The notes under the pieces were generated by a model. The model ran no database searches. It was not told the DNA's origin and saw nothing but the letters and a program-made list of their open reading frames with translations. Of a stretch of 64,000 bases of DNA, positions 8,665-20,467 are shown piece after piece. The position numbers and the translations under genes were made by a program. Origin of the DNA: Rhodovarius crocodyli (lineage in GTDB: Bacteria; Pseudomonadota; Alphaproteobacteria; Acetobacterales; Acetobacteraceae); contig NZ_SACL01000002.1 in the NCBI RefSeq assembly GCF_004005855.1, positions 62,001 through 126,000 on the forward strand. The letters are read 5' to 3'. Numbering within the stretch: the stretch's first letter is position 1; the number at the start of each line of letters is the position of its first letter.

Positions 8665-10758
8665 ATGAGCGACAGCAAGATCCGCATCGGCGTCGATATC
8701 GGCGGCACCTTCACCGACATCAGCATCATGGATGCGGCCGGTGGCATCATCACCAAGAAGGTCTCCTCGACCCCTAACAACTATGCCCGCGCGATCGGCG
8801 AAGGCCTGGCCGCCGCCTTTGGCGAGAATGGCCTGGGCGGCGCGGATGTGGCGGAGCTGCTGCACGGCACCACCGTCGCCTCCAACGCCATCCTTGAGTT
8901 GAAGGGCGCGCGCACGGGCCTGATCACCACCAAGGGCTTCCGGGACGTGCTGGAGCTGCGGCTGCTGCGCATGCCGCGCCTGTATGACCTGCTGTGGGAA
9001 AAGCCGCCGACGCTGGTGGACCGCCACCTGCGGCTGGAGGTCGATGAGCGCATCGACGCCCGCGGCAACATCGTCACGCCGCTGAACGAGGCCGATGTGG
9101 TCGCGGTGCTGGACCAGCTGCTGGCGGAGAAGGTGGAGGCGATCTCGGTCTGCCTGCTGCATTCCTATGTCAACGACGCGCATGAGAAGCAGATCCACGA
9201 CATCATCCGCCGCCGTGCGCCGGAGATGGTGCTGTCCATCAGCTCCGAGGTGCTGCCCGAGATCAAGGAATACGAGCGGACTTCCACCACCGTCATCAAC
9301 TCCTATGTGAAGCCGGTGGTGGGGCGCTACCTCAACAACCTGACCGCCGACCTGAAGGGTATCGACATCGGCGCGCCGCTGCTGCTGATGCAGTCCAACG
9401 GCGGGCTGACCCCGGCCGAGGTCGCGGCCGAGATGCCCGTGCACATCATCGAATCCGGCCCGGCGGCGGGCGTGATCGGCGCGCGGGTGCTGGCGCGGCG
9501 CGCGGGCTTCGACAAGGTGATCTCCTTCGACATGGGCGGCACCACCGCCAAGGCCGCGCTGGTCGAAAACGGGGAGGTGACGCGCGCCGAGGAATACTCG
9601 GTGGGCGGCGGCATCATGATCGGATCGCGCCTGATGTCCGGCGCCGGCTATGTGCTGAAGGTGCCGGCCATCGACCTGGCCGAGGTAGGCGCCGGCGGTG
9701 GTTCCATCATCGCCATCGACGCGGGCGGCGCGCCGCAGGTGGGGCCCGAGAGCGCGGGCTCCTTCCCGGGCCCGGTCTGCTACGACCTGGGCGGCACCGA
9801 GCCCACCGTGACCGATGCCAATGTGGTGCTGGGCTATATCAACCCGAAGCACCTGGCCGGCGGTGCGGTGAAGCTGCACGCCGACAAATCCAAGGCCGCG
9901 CTGACCGAGAAGGTCGCGAAGCCGCTCGGCCTGTCGCCGGAGCGCGCGGCCTATGGCGCGCATATGGTCGCTGCAGCCAACATGATCCGCGCCATCAAGG
10001 CCGTGTCGTCGGAGCGCGGGCGCGACCCGCGGGAATTCGCGCTGGTGGCCTTCGGCGGCAACGGCCCGCTGTTCGCGGCCGGCATGGCCAGGCAGCTGGG
10101 CATGAAGCGCGTGATCGTGCCGCCCTCGGCCGGCGTATTCTCCTCCGTCGGGCTGCTGTATTCGGATGTCGAGTACAACCTCTCGCGCACCTATCGCCAG
10201 CACACCCGCTCGCTGGACCTGCCGGCGCTGGTCGCGGCCTGGAACGCGCTGGAGACCCAGGCCACCGACAAGCTGGCCGCCGACGGCTTCCGCCCCGACC
10301 AGATCCGCCTGCGCCGCTTCGCCAAGCTGCACTACAAGGGCCAGGCCTATGAGCTGTCGGTGCCCGTGCCCGATGGTGCGATCACCGAGCGGATCGCGGC
10401 CCAGCTGGAGGATGCCTTCGGCGAGGAGCACGAGCGCACCTATGGCCACCGCGCCGGCCCGAATGAGCCGGTGGAGCTGGTCAGCCTGAACCTGACCGCG
10501 AGCGGCGAGCTGGACACGCTGCGCGATGGCGGTGCCGACCTGGCCCCCGCCACCGAGGCCGCCAGCGAGCGCGATGCCTATTTCGGCCCCGAGCATGGCT
10601 GGATGGCGACCCCCGTCATCTCCCGCGCGCATCTGGTGGGCCGCGACTGGAAGGGGCCGGTGGTGATCGAGGAATACGACTGCACCTGCGTGGTGCCGCC
10701 GGGCATGACGGCCAGCCTGGACACGCTGGGCAATATCGCGATCGACGTGGCCGGCTGA
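8665..10758 (+). CDS. hyuA: Hydantoinase A / 5-oxoprolinase-type ATPase subunit
   Basis: A 697-residue HyuA-family subunit with the ASKHA ATPase fold. The phosphate-binding motif GVDIGGTFTDI is at the N-terminus and a second one, FDMGGTTAKAALVENG, is central. FPGPVCYDLGG(TEPTVTDANV) and SSERGRDPREFALVAFGGNGPLFAAGMA are diagnostic. It couples ATP hydrolysis to opening of a cyclic imide or lactam together with HyuB. ATG 8665 (MSDSKIRIGVDIGG) is preferred, since the conserved sequence begins right after it. A GTG at 8647 overlapping the hyuB stop is an alternative. Confidence 0.92.
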   Translation: MSDSKIRIGVDIGGTFTDISIMDAAGGIITKKVSSTPNNYARAIGEGLAAAFGENGLGGADVAELLHGTTVASNAILELKGARTGLITTKGFRDVLELRLLRMPRLYDLLWEKPPTLVDRHLRLEVDERIDARGNIVTPLNEADVVAVLDQLLAEKVEAISVCLLHSYVNDAHEKQIHDIIRRRAPEMVLSISSEVLPEIKEYERTSTTVINSYVKPVVGRYLNNLTADLKGIDIGAPLLLMQSNGGLTPAEVAAEMPVHIIESGPAAGVIGARVLARRAGFDKVISFDMGGTTAKAALVENGEVTRAEEYSVGGGIMIGSRLMSGAGYVLKVPAIDLAEVGAGGGSIIAIDAGGAPQVGPESAGSFPGPVCYDLGGTEPTVTDANVVLGYINPKHLAGGAVKLHADKSKAALTEKVAKPLGLSPERAAYGAHMVAAANMIRAIKAVSSERGRDPREFALVAFGGNGPLFAAGMARQLGMKRVIVPPSAGVFSSVGLLYSDVEYNLSRTYRQHTRSLDLPALVAAWNALETQATDKLAADGFRPDQIRLRRFAKLHYKGQAYELSVPVPDGAITERIAAQLEDAFGEEHERTYGHRAGPNEPVELVSLNLTASGELDTLRDGGADLAPATEAASERDAYFGPEHGWMATPVISRAHLVGRDWKGPVVIEEYDCTCVVPPGMTASLDTLGNIAIDVAG

Positions 10759-10763
10759 CCCGC

Positions 10764-12005
10764 ATGCCGCGTTCCGTCCTGGTGCTGGGCGCCGGCATGG
10801 TCGGGGTCTCGGTGGCGCTGCATCTGCGCCGGCGTGGCCTCGACGTGATGCTGGTCGACCGCCAGGACCCGGGCGAGGGCGCCAGCTTCGGCAATGGCGG
10901 GCTGATCCAGCGCGAGGCGGTGCACCCGCACCCTTTCCCGCGCACGGTGGGCGAGCTGTGGCGGGTGGCCAAGAACCGCTCGGTCGATGTGCGCTATGAC
11001 CCGCTGGCGCTGCCGGGCTTCGCCTCTCCCCTGCTGCGCTACTGGTGGCATTCCGAGCCGCGCCGCTTCGCCGGGACGGTGGTCGCCTGGGAGCGCCTGA
11101 TCGCCACCTGCATTGATGAGCATATGGCGCTGGCGCGCGATGCCGGCGCCACCGAGATGCTGCGGCCGCTGGGCTTCATGCGCCTCTACAGCTCCGCCCA
11201 GGCGCTGGAGGCCGCGGCCATCGAGGCCGAGGCCACCGCCCGCGAACACGGGCTGGGCTATCGCCTGCTGGATGAGGCCGGGGTGGCGGCGGCTGAACCG
11301 CATCTTCTGGTGCGCCGCGCCGGCGCCATCCACTGGACCGACACGCTGTCCTGCCCCGACCCGCATGCGCTGACGATGGCCTATCTCGGCCTGTTCACGG
11401 CGGCGGGCGGGCGTTTCGCGCATGGCGATGCCGGCAGCCTGCAACGCACCGCGACCGGCTGGCGCGTGCGATCCGACGACGGGCCGCTGGAGGCAGAGGC
11501 CGCGGTGGTGGCGCTGGGCGTTTCGGCCCCGCGCCTGACGGCCCGTTTCGGCTATGCCCCGCCCACCTTCGGCAAGCGCGGCTATCACCGGCACTACAAG
11601 CTGCAGGGCAATGCCGTGCTGAATTCACCCATGGTGGATATGGGCAGCGGCTTCCTGATGGCGCCCATGGCGGCCGGCGTTCGCCTGACCACCGGCGCCG
11701 AGTTCGTCCGCGACGATGCCGGGCCCAGCCCCATCCAGCTGACCCGCGCCGAGCCCATCGCGCGCGGCCTGCTGCCGCTGGCCGAGGGCGTGGAAGCCAC
11801 CCCCTGGATGGGCACGCGCCCATGCTCGGCGGACATGCTGCCGATCATCGGGCGCATTCCGGGGCAGGAAGGGCTGTGGGGCGCCTTCGGGCACGGACAC
11901 CAGGGCTTCACCCTGGGCCCGACCACCGGGCGGATGCTGGCGGAGATGATGATGGGTGAGGCGCCGTTCGTGGAGGCGGCGCCGTATCGGGCGGAGCGTT
12001 TCTAG
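10764..12005 (+). CDS. FAD-dependent amino-acid dehydrogenase/oxidase (DadA/DAO family)
   Basis: A 413-residue D-amino-acid dehydrogenase-like flavoprotein. The FAD-binding Rossmann motif VLVLGAGMVGVSVALHL is at residues 5-21, followed by DRQDPGEGASFGNGGLI, typical of DadA and glycine/sarcosine oxidase relatives. The C-terminal GAFGHGHQGFTLGPTTGRMLAE is the second FAD contact. It starts 5 bases after hyuA, so it is in the same operon, and probably oxidises an amino acid released by the hydantoinase step. Substrate (D-amino acid, N-methyl amino acid or proline) is not resolvable. Its TAG stop is interleaved with the stop of the convergent NUDIX gene. Confidence 0.88.
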   Translation: MPRSVLVLGAGMVGVSVALHLRRRGLDVMLVDRQDPGEGASFGNGGLIQREAVHPHPFPRTVGELWRVAKNRSVDVRYDPLALPGFASPLLRYWWHSEPRRFAGTVVAWERLIATCIDEHMALARDAGATEMLRPLGFMRLYSSAQALEAAAIEAEATAREHGLGYRLLDEAGVAAAEPHLLVRRAGAIHWTDTLSCPDPHALTMAYLGLFTAAGGRFAHGDAGSLQRTATGWRVRSDDGPLEAEAAVVALGVSAPRLTARFGYAPPTFGKRGYHRHYKLQGNAVLNSPMVDMGSGFLMAPMAAGVRLTTGAEFVRDDAGPSPIQLTRAEPIARGLLPLAEGVEATPWMGTRPCSADMLPIIGRIPGQEGLWGAFGHGHQGFTLGPTTGRMLAEMMMGEAPFVEAAPYRAERF

Positions 12006-12727
12006 GCGCCCTTCACCACCATCGCCCGGTTCACCGCCTTGAACACGCTGCCGCCGTAACCCGCGGCTTCCGGGATGCGCAGCCATTTGCCGTTCGCGTC
12101 CTCGAACGGTTCCGGCATCACGGTCACCACCGGCGTCGTATCGGCCATGGCTTCGGCCACGCTGCGGAAGCGCGCCAGCTTGGCCAGGTTCATCCGCGTC
12201 GGGAACACGATGCTGCGCAGCCCGCTCTCGGCATCGGCCAGCGCCTGGGCGGGGGTGATCCAGATGCTGTCCACCGCCTCCCCGCCATCATGCATGCCCA
12301 GCTGGTCCGTGGGTGCCTCGGCAATGAAGAAATGCGTGTCGAAACGCTTGGGCACGTCCTGCGGCGTGATCCAATGCGCGAAGTGGCGCAGGCAATCCAC
12401 CGCGGGTTCCAGGCCGTGGCCGGCGATCAGGTCGTTGAACTCCGCCTCGCGCGGCAGTTCATGCGCGCCCAGCATGATGCCCTGGCGGCGCGCCAGCAGG
12501 ATGCCGGTTTCCTCGAAGGCCTCGCGGATCGCGCCGATGCGGAAGGGCTCGCCCAGCGCCGCGTCGGAATCCTCGACGCGCCCGCCTGGGAAGACCAGCG
12601 CGCCGCCGGCGAACTCGATCTGCCGGTGGCGCATCACCATGAACAGCTCGGGCCCCACCGGACCGTCGCGCAGCAGGATGATGGTGCTGGCGGGGCGGGC
12701 GGCGACGATGCTGCTGTCAGTTGGCAC
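12002..12727 (-). CDS. NUDIX hydrolase
   Basis: A 241-residue NUDIX-superfamily hydrolase. The Nudix box is recognisable but expanded: GGRVEDSDAALG, a short insert, then AIREAFEETGIL, giving the metal-binding REAFEETG core. Sequence before it (MVMRHRQIEFAGGALVFPGG) matches the NUDT19/RNR-like group of larger Nudix proteins that act on CoA or nucleotide derivatives; that assignment is inference. It overlaps the start of the next gene upstream by 11 bases on the same strand (Bug protein stop at 12717). The stop codon shares the palindrome CTAG with the convergent oxidoreductase. Confidence 0.88.
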   Translation of the reverse strand: MPTDSSIVAARPASTIILLRDGPVGPELFMVMRHRQIEFAGGALVFPGGRVEDSDAALGEPFRIGAIREAFEETGILLARRQGIMLGAHELPREAEFNDLIAGHGLEPAVDCLRHFAHWITPQDVPKRFDTHFFIAEAPTDQLGMHDGGEAVDSIWITPAQALADAESGLRSIVFPTRMNLAKLARFRSVAEAMADTTPVVTVMPEPFEDANGKWLRIPEAAGYGGSVFKAVNRAMVVKGA

Positions 12728-13691
12728 GGATGTTTCCCTCGGTGATGATGGGCGCCCAGGTTTCGTAGTCGCGCCTGATATGGGCCGCGAAATCGGCGGG
12801 GGTGCCGCCGACCACGCGCCCGGCCTGGCTTTCGAAGATTCGGCTCTGCACGTCCGGCATGGCGATGATGGAATTGAACACCTGGTTGATGCGCTCCGCC
12901 AGACCCGGATCGATGCCGGCCGGCGCCACGATGCCGTGCCACACCGCGCAGTTGAAGCCCGGCAGCACCGTATCCACGGCCGGAATGCCCGGCAGCACCG
13001 GCGTGCCGCCTGGCGTGCTGACGCCCACCGCCCGCGCCTTGCCGTCGCGGATCATGCTGAGCGCGGAGGAAACGGTGGGGAAGCCGAACTGCGCGTCGCC
13101 ACGCACCAGCGCCGTCACCATCTCGGCACCCGAGCGGTAGGGCACATGCACCATGCGGATGCCGGCGCGCTTCAGGAACAGCTCCATGAACAGGTGGCTG
13201 CCGTTGCCGTTGCCGGCGGAGGAAAAGACGAAGCCGTCCGGCCGCGCCTTTGCCGCCTCGATGATCTCGGGCATCGTCCGCTCGCGCACATCGGGGTGCG
13301 CGATCAAGGCGCCCGGCAGGTTCACCAGATGCACGATGGGCGAGAAGGACTGGATCGGGTCATAGGTCAGCGTCGGGTACAGCAGCTTGCCGATGGAGTT
13401 GGCGCCGACATCGGCCATCATCAGCGTCAGCCCGTCCGGCCGCTGGCCGGCGGCGAAGGCGCCCGCGATGGTGCCGCCGGCACCGGGCCGGTTCTCCACC
13501 ACCAGCGTCTGGCCGCCCGTCACCTCGGGGAACTTGCCGGCCACTGTGCGTGACAGCGTGTCGATCGCGCCGCCGGCGCCGAAGGGCACGATCAGCCGGA
13601 TGGGGCGGTCAGGCCATTGGGGCTGCGCGTTGATCCGTGCAGGCGCGGCCAACAGCAACGGCGCGGCAAGCACCGCACGGCGATGGAACAT
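12717..13691 (-). CDS. Bug-family tripartite tricarboxylate transporter binding protein
   Basis: A 324-residue periplasmic binding protein of the Bug/TctC family. It begins with a signal peptide (RRAVLAAPLLLAAPARINAQ), then WPDRPIRLIVPFGAGGAIDTLSR and VVENRPGAGGTIAG, both family hallmarks, and later VPYRSGAEMVTALVRGDAQFGF. The ribosome binding site AAGGAG precedes ATG 13691. No TctA/TctB permease genes are near, which is common for the expanded Bug family. The divergent promoter region shared with the DUF1028 gene holds a long symmetric dyad at 13723-13750. Confidence 0.92.
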   Translation of the reverse strand: MFHRRAVLAAPLLLAAPARINAQPQWPDRPIRLIVPFGAGGAIDTLSRTVAGKFPEVTGGQTLVVENRPGAGGTIAGAFAAGQRPDGLTLMMADVGANSIGKLLYPTLTYDPIQSFSPIVHLVNLPGALIAHPDVRERTMPEIIEAAKARPDGFVFSSAGNGNGSHLFMELFLKRAGIRMVHVPYRSGAEMVTALVRGDAQFGFPTVSSALSMIRDGKARAVGVSTPGGTPVLPGIPAVDTVLPGFNCAVWHGIVAPAGIDPGLAERINQVFNSIIAMPDVQSRIFESQAGRVVGGTPADFAAHIRRDYETWAPIITEGNIRAN

Positions 13692-13722
13692 CGAACGTCT
13701 CCTTTTTCTTATGTCATGCCGT

Positions 13723-13750
13723 TTTGCGTGATTGCATGCAACGTCGCAAA
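13723..13750. promoter_or_regulatory. Nested 28-bp dyad, candidate operator
   Basis: Concentric inverted repeats share one centre (13736.5): outer TTTGCG (13723-13728) and CGCAAA (13745-13750), inner perfect palindrome TTGCATGCAA (13732-13741). It lies in the 77-base divergent gap between the Bug gene and the DUF1028 operon, 19 bases before the DUF1028 start. Such symmetry suggests a dimeric repressor site. No regulator gene is adjacent. Confidence 0.55.
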
Positions 13751-13768
13751 CATGTCCACTCCGGCGCG

Positions 13769-14485
13769 ATGACCTGGTCGATCCTTGCCCATGACCCCGC
13801 CACTGGGGCCTTCGCCGTCGCCGTGACTACCTGCAACCTGGCTGTCGGGGCGGCGGTGCCGCATCTGCGCCACGGGGTGGGGGCGGTGGCCACGCAATCC
13901 ATGACCAACCGGGCGCTGGGCCCCATGATCCTGGATGCCATGGCGCGCGGCGTGCCGCCCGTGCTGGCCATCCAGGGCGTGCTGGCGATGGATGAGGGGC
14001 GGGAGATCCGCCAGGTCCACGCCATCGACAGCCATGGCCGCACCGCCGCCTGGACCGGGCTGCGCTGCGTGGAATATTGCGGCCACAAGCTGGGGCAGGG
14101 CTGGTCGGTGGCCGGCAACATGCTGGCCAATGAGGCGGTGGTGGCCGATACGGTCGCGGCCTATGTCACGCGCTCCGAGTTGCCGCTGCCGGAACGGATG
14201 ATCTCGGCCCTCGATGCCGGAGAGGCCGCGGGCGGCGACCGGCGCGGCCGGCAATCCGCCGCCCTGCGCCTGCTGACGAGCGAGGATTTCGACGACATCG
14301 ACCTGCGCGTGGATGACCACCAGGAGCCGCTGGTGGAGCTTCGCCGCGTGCTGGGCGTGTGGCGCGCGATGCGGGAGCCTCGGCTGGCCGAACAGCCGCG
14401 CCGCGCCAACTTCCCCGGCATCACGGACCTGGACGTGATCGAGGGGCGGTTCCGCGCCTCCGGCCTGCCCGTCAGGCCGCGCTGA
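13769..14485 (+). CDS. DUF1028 domain protein (Ntn-hydrolase-like)
   Basis: A 238-residue DUF1028 protein, recognised from MTWSILAHDPATGAFAVAVTT, then GVGAVATQSMTN and GWSVAGNMLANEAVV. The family has an Ntn-hydrolase-like fold and usually lies beside amidohydrolase or peptidase genes; its chemistry is not well established. Start 13769 is chosen because the family begins at this methionine; the longer frame from 13637 would run across the divergent promoter. The stop overlaps the amidohydrolase ATG (TGATG), giving translational coupling and a likely shared pathway. Confidence 0.87.
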   Translation: MTWSILAHDPATGAFAVAVTTCNLAVGAAVPHLRHGVGAVATQSMTNRALGPMILDAMARGVPPVLAIQGVLAMDEGREIRQVHAIDSHGRTAAWTGLRCVEYCGHKLGQGWSVAGNMLANEAVVADTVAAYVTRSELPLPERMISALDAGEAAGGDRRGRQSAALRLLTSEDFDDIDLRVDDHQEPLVELRRVLGVWRAMREPRLAEQPRRANFPGITDLDVIEGRFRASGLPVRPR

Positions 14486-16002
14486 TGGCCGCCGCGAACC
14501 GGGGCACGCTGCTGATCCGCGGCGGGCTGCTGGCCGAGACCGGCCTGCGCCGCGCCGCGCCCGCCGACATCCTGGTGCGCGACGGCGTGGTGGCCGAGCT
14601 GGGCCAGGGCCTGGCGGCGCCCGAGGGCACCGAGATCGTCGACGCTTCCGGCCTGGTGCTGCATCCCGGCCTGGTCAATGCCCACACCCATGGCCACGGC
14701 GGGCTGGCGCGCGGCCAGGGCGACAAATGGACGCTGGAACTGCTGCTGGCGGCCGCCCCGTGGATCAGCGGCGGGCGCTCATTGCAGGACAAGAAGCTCT
14801 CCACCCTGCTCTGCGCGGCGGAGATGGTGGCCAAGGGCTGCACCGCCGCCTACGACCTGTATTTCGAATTCCCCCTGCCCAGCCAGGATGGGCTGGACGC
14901 GGTGGCCGAGGCCTATGACGAGGTAGGCATGCGTGCCGTCATCGCGCCCATGGTGGCCGACCGCACCATGTATGAGGCGATCCCGGGCCTGATGGACGCC
15001 ATGCCGGACAGGCTGCGCGATGCGGTTTCCGCCATGCGCGCGAAGCCGCCGGAGGAGACGCTGGCCGCCATGTCCGGCGTGCTGCGGAACTGGCGCTGGG
15101 CCGGGCGGGATATCCGGGCGGCGGTCGCCCCCACCATCCCGCATCATTGCTCCACCGCCTTCCTGTGCGGCTGCCGCGACCTGGCGCGGGAACACGGCGT
15201 GGCGATGCACAGCCATGTGGGCGAGAGCAAGCTGCAGGCCCTGACCGGCATCCGCACCTATGGCCGCACCCTGCTGGCCGAGATGGACGCCCATGGCCTG
15301 GTGGATGAGAACTTCACCGCCGCCCATGGCGTGTGGATGGACGACGAGGACCTGAAGCTGATGGCCGGGCGGGGGGCGTCGATCGCGCACAACCCCGGCT
15401 CCAACATGAAGCTCGGCAACGGGATGTTCCGGCTGCGCCGGGCGCTCGATCTCGGCGTGAATGTCGGCATCGGCACCGATGGGGTGAACAGCTCCGACAA
15501 CGGCAACATGTACGAGGCCATGCGGCTGGCCAGCTTCACCAGCAAGGTGCAGGTGCCCGACCCCGCCCGCTGGGCGAGCGTGGAGGAGGTCTATGCCGCC
15601 GCCACCCAGGGCTCCGCCCGCGCCATGGGTTTCAAGGATATCGGCGCCATCGCCCCGGGCATGAAGGCGGACATCGTCTTCCTGGACCTGACGGCCCTGC
15701 ACTGGATGCCGCATCACTGGACCGTCAACCAGATCGTCCATGCCGAGGACGCGACGGCTGTACGCCACACCATGATCGGCGGCCGCTTCGTCTACCGGGA
15801 CCGGAAGCACACCACCCTGGACGTGGCGAAGCTAGCCCCCCTGGCCGAGGCCGCGCGCGACCGGCTGGAAGAACTCAACGCCTCCGCCCATGGCCTGTTC
15901 GAGAAGTTGGAGCCCGTGATCGCGAGCCTCTGTCCCGCCATGGCCGCGCGCCCCTATCACCTGAACCGCTATCTGTGCGAGGCTCCGGCCTCCCAGATCT
16001 GA
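14485..16002 (+). CDS. Metal-dependent amidohydrolase (TrzN/AtzA/SAH-deaminase-like)
   Basis: A 505-residue amidohydrolase-superfamily enzyme. Metal-binding motifs are in order: HPGLVNAHTHGHGG, HSHVGESK and IGTDGVNSSDN, with the SIAHNPGSNMKLGNG segment typical of the cytosine/SAH/chlorohydrolase subgroup that deaminates or dechlorinates heterocycles. It starts at the ATG overlapping the DUF1028 stop. The C-terminal region (about residues 440-505) is slightly longer than in close relatives I remember. The natural substrate is not determinable. Coupling to DUF1028 suggests hydrolysis of a cyclic or amide-containing nutrient imported through the neighbouring Bug protein. Confidence 0.87.
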   Translation: MAAANRGTLLIRGGLLAETGLRRAAPADILVRDGVVAELGQGLAAPEGTEIVDASGLVLHPGLVNAHTHGHGGLARGQGDKWTLELLLAAAPWISGGRSLQDKKLSTLLCAAEMVAKGCTAAYDLYFEFPLPSQDGLDAVAEAYDEVGMRAVIAPMVADRTMYEAIPGLMDAMPDRLRDAVSAMRAKPPEETLAAMSGVLRNWRWAGRDIRAAVAPTIPHHCSTAFLCGCRDLAREHGVAMHSHVGESKLQALTGIRTYGRTLLAEMDAHGLVDENFTAAHGVWMDDEDLKLMAGRGASIAHNPGSNMKLGNGMFRLRRALDLGVNVGIGTDGVNSSDNGNMYEAMRLASFTSKVQVPDPARWASVEEVYAAATQGSARAMGFKDIGAIAPGMKADIVFLDLTALHWMPHHWTVNQIVHAEDATAVRHTMIGGRFVYRDRKHTTLDVAKLAPLAEAARDRLEELNASAHGLFEKLEPVIASLCPAMAARPYHLNRYLCEAPASQI

Positions 16003-16023
16003 GGCCCGCTTCCCTTGAACATC

Positions 16024-16671
16024 ATGGCCAGCCCCCCGCAGCCGGTACAGATCGAGGTCGTCTTCGACCTCGTCTGCCCCTGGTGCTACCTGGGTGTCTC
16101 GCGCCTGATGCGCATGCTGGAAGCCCGGCGCGAGGTCACGGTCGAGCTGCTGTGGCGCCCCTTCCTGCTGAACCCGGACATCGCGCCCGGCGGCATCCCC
16201 CGCCAGGACTACCTGGTGCGGAAGTTCGGCGGCGAGGAACGCGCCCGCCGCCTGCACGGCACCATCGCGGAGATGGGCCGCCAGGAAGGCATCGACTTCC
16301 ACTTCGAGCTGATCCGCCGCGTGCCGCAGACGCTCGACGCCCATCGCCTGCTGCGCTGGGCCGCCCGCCAGGGCGCCGCCGATGGGTTGGTCATGGCGCT
16401 GTTCGCCGCGCATTTCCGCGAAGGCCGGGACATCGCCTTCCATGAGACCCTGGCCTCGCTGGCGGCCCTCCAAGGGTTGGACGCCGAAGGCGCGCGGCAA
16501 TTCCTGGCCTCGGGCCTCGATACCGAGGCCGTGCATGCCGAAAACCTGCGCGCCCACCGGCTGGGCATCAACGGCGTGCCCTGCTTCGTGCTGGGCGGCG
16601 GCAACGCCATCGCCGGCGCGCAGGAACCTGAAGTGCTGGAACGACTGCTGGATGTGGCGCTGACGGAGTAA
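16024..16671 (+). CDS. DsbA-family oxidoreductase (FrnE / HCCA-isomerase-like)
   Basis: A 215-residue cytoplasmic DsbA-fold protein. The thioredoxin-type motif CPWCYLG is at about residues 19-25, and GINGVPCFVLGGG (cis-Pro loop) at about 178-190, typical of the FrnE/2-hydroxychromene-2-carboxylate isomerase-like group. ATG 16024 is chosen; an upstream TTG 16015 is possible. It lies 21 bases after the amidohydrolase, so probably the same operon. Whether it acts as a disulfide oxidoreductase or glutathione-dependent isomerase is open. A small GGGGC-gaa-GCCCC hairpin (16676-16688) separates it from the convergent ligA. Confidence 0.9.
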   Translation: MASPPQPVQIEVVFDLVCPWCYLGVSRLMRMLEARREVTVELLWRPFLLNPDIAPGGIPRQDYLVRKFGGEERARRLHGTIAEMGRQEGIDFHFELIRRVPQTLDAHRLLRWAARQGAADGLVMALFAAHFREGRDIAFHETLASLAALQGLDAEGARQFLASGLDTEAVHAENLRAHRLGINGVPCFVLGGGNAIAGAQEPEVLERLLDVALTE

Positions 16672-16691
16672 GCCAGGGGCGAAGCCCCAGC

Positions 16692-20461
<3,770 letters not shown>

Positions 20462-20467
20462 GCGGGG

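Noticed and set aside
8611-10632. A minus-strand 673-codon frame antisense to hyuA
   Set aside because: hyuA is clearly the real gene; the antisense translation is low complexity.
16676-16688. The GGGGC-gaa-GCCCC hairpin as a full bidirectional terminator between the DsbA-family gene and ligA
   Set aside because: The stem is only 5 bp with no U-tract; it is noted as a mini-hairpin only.
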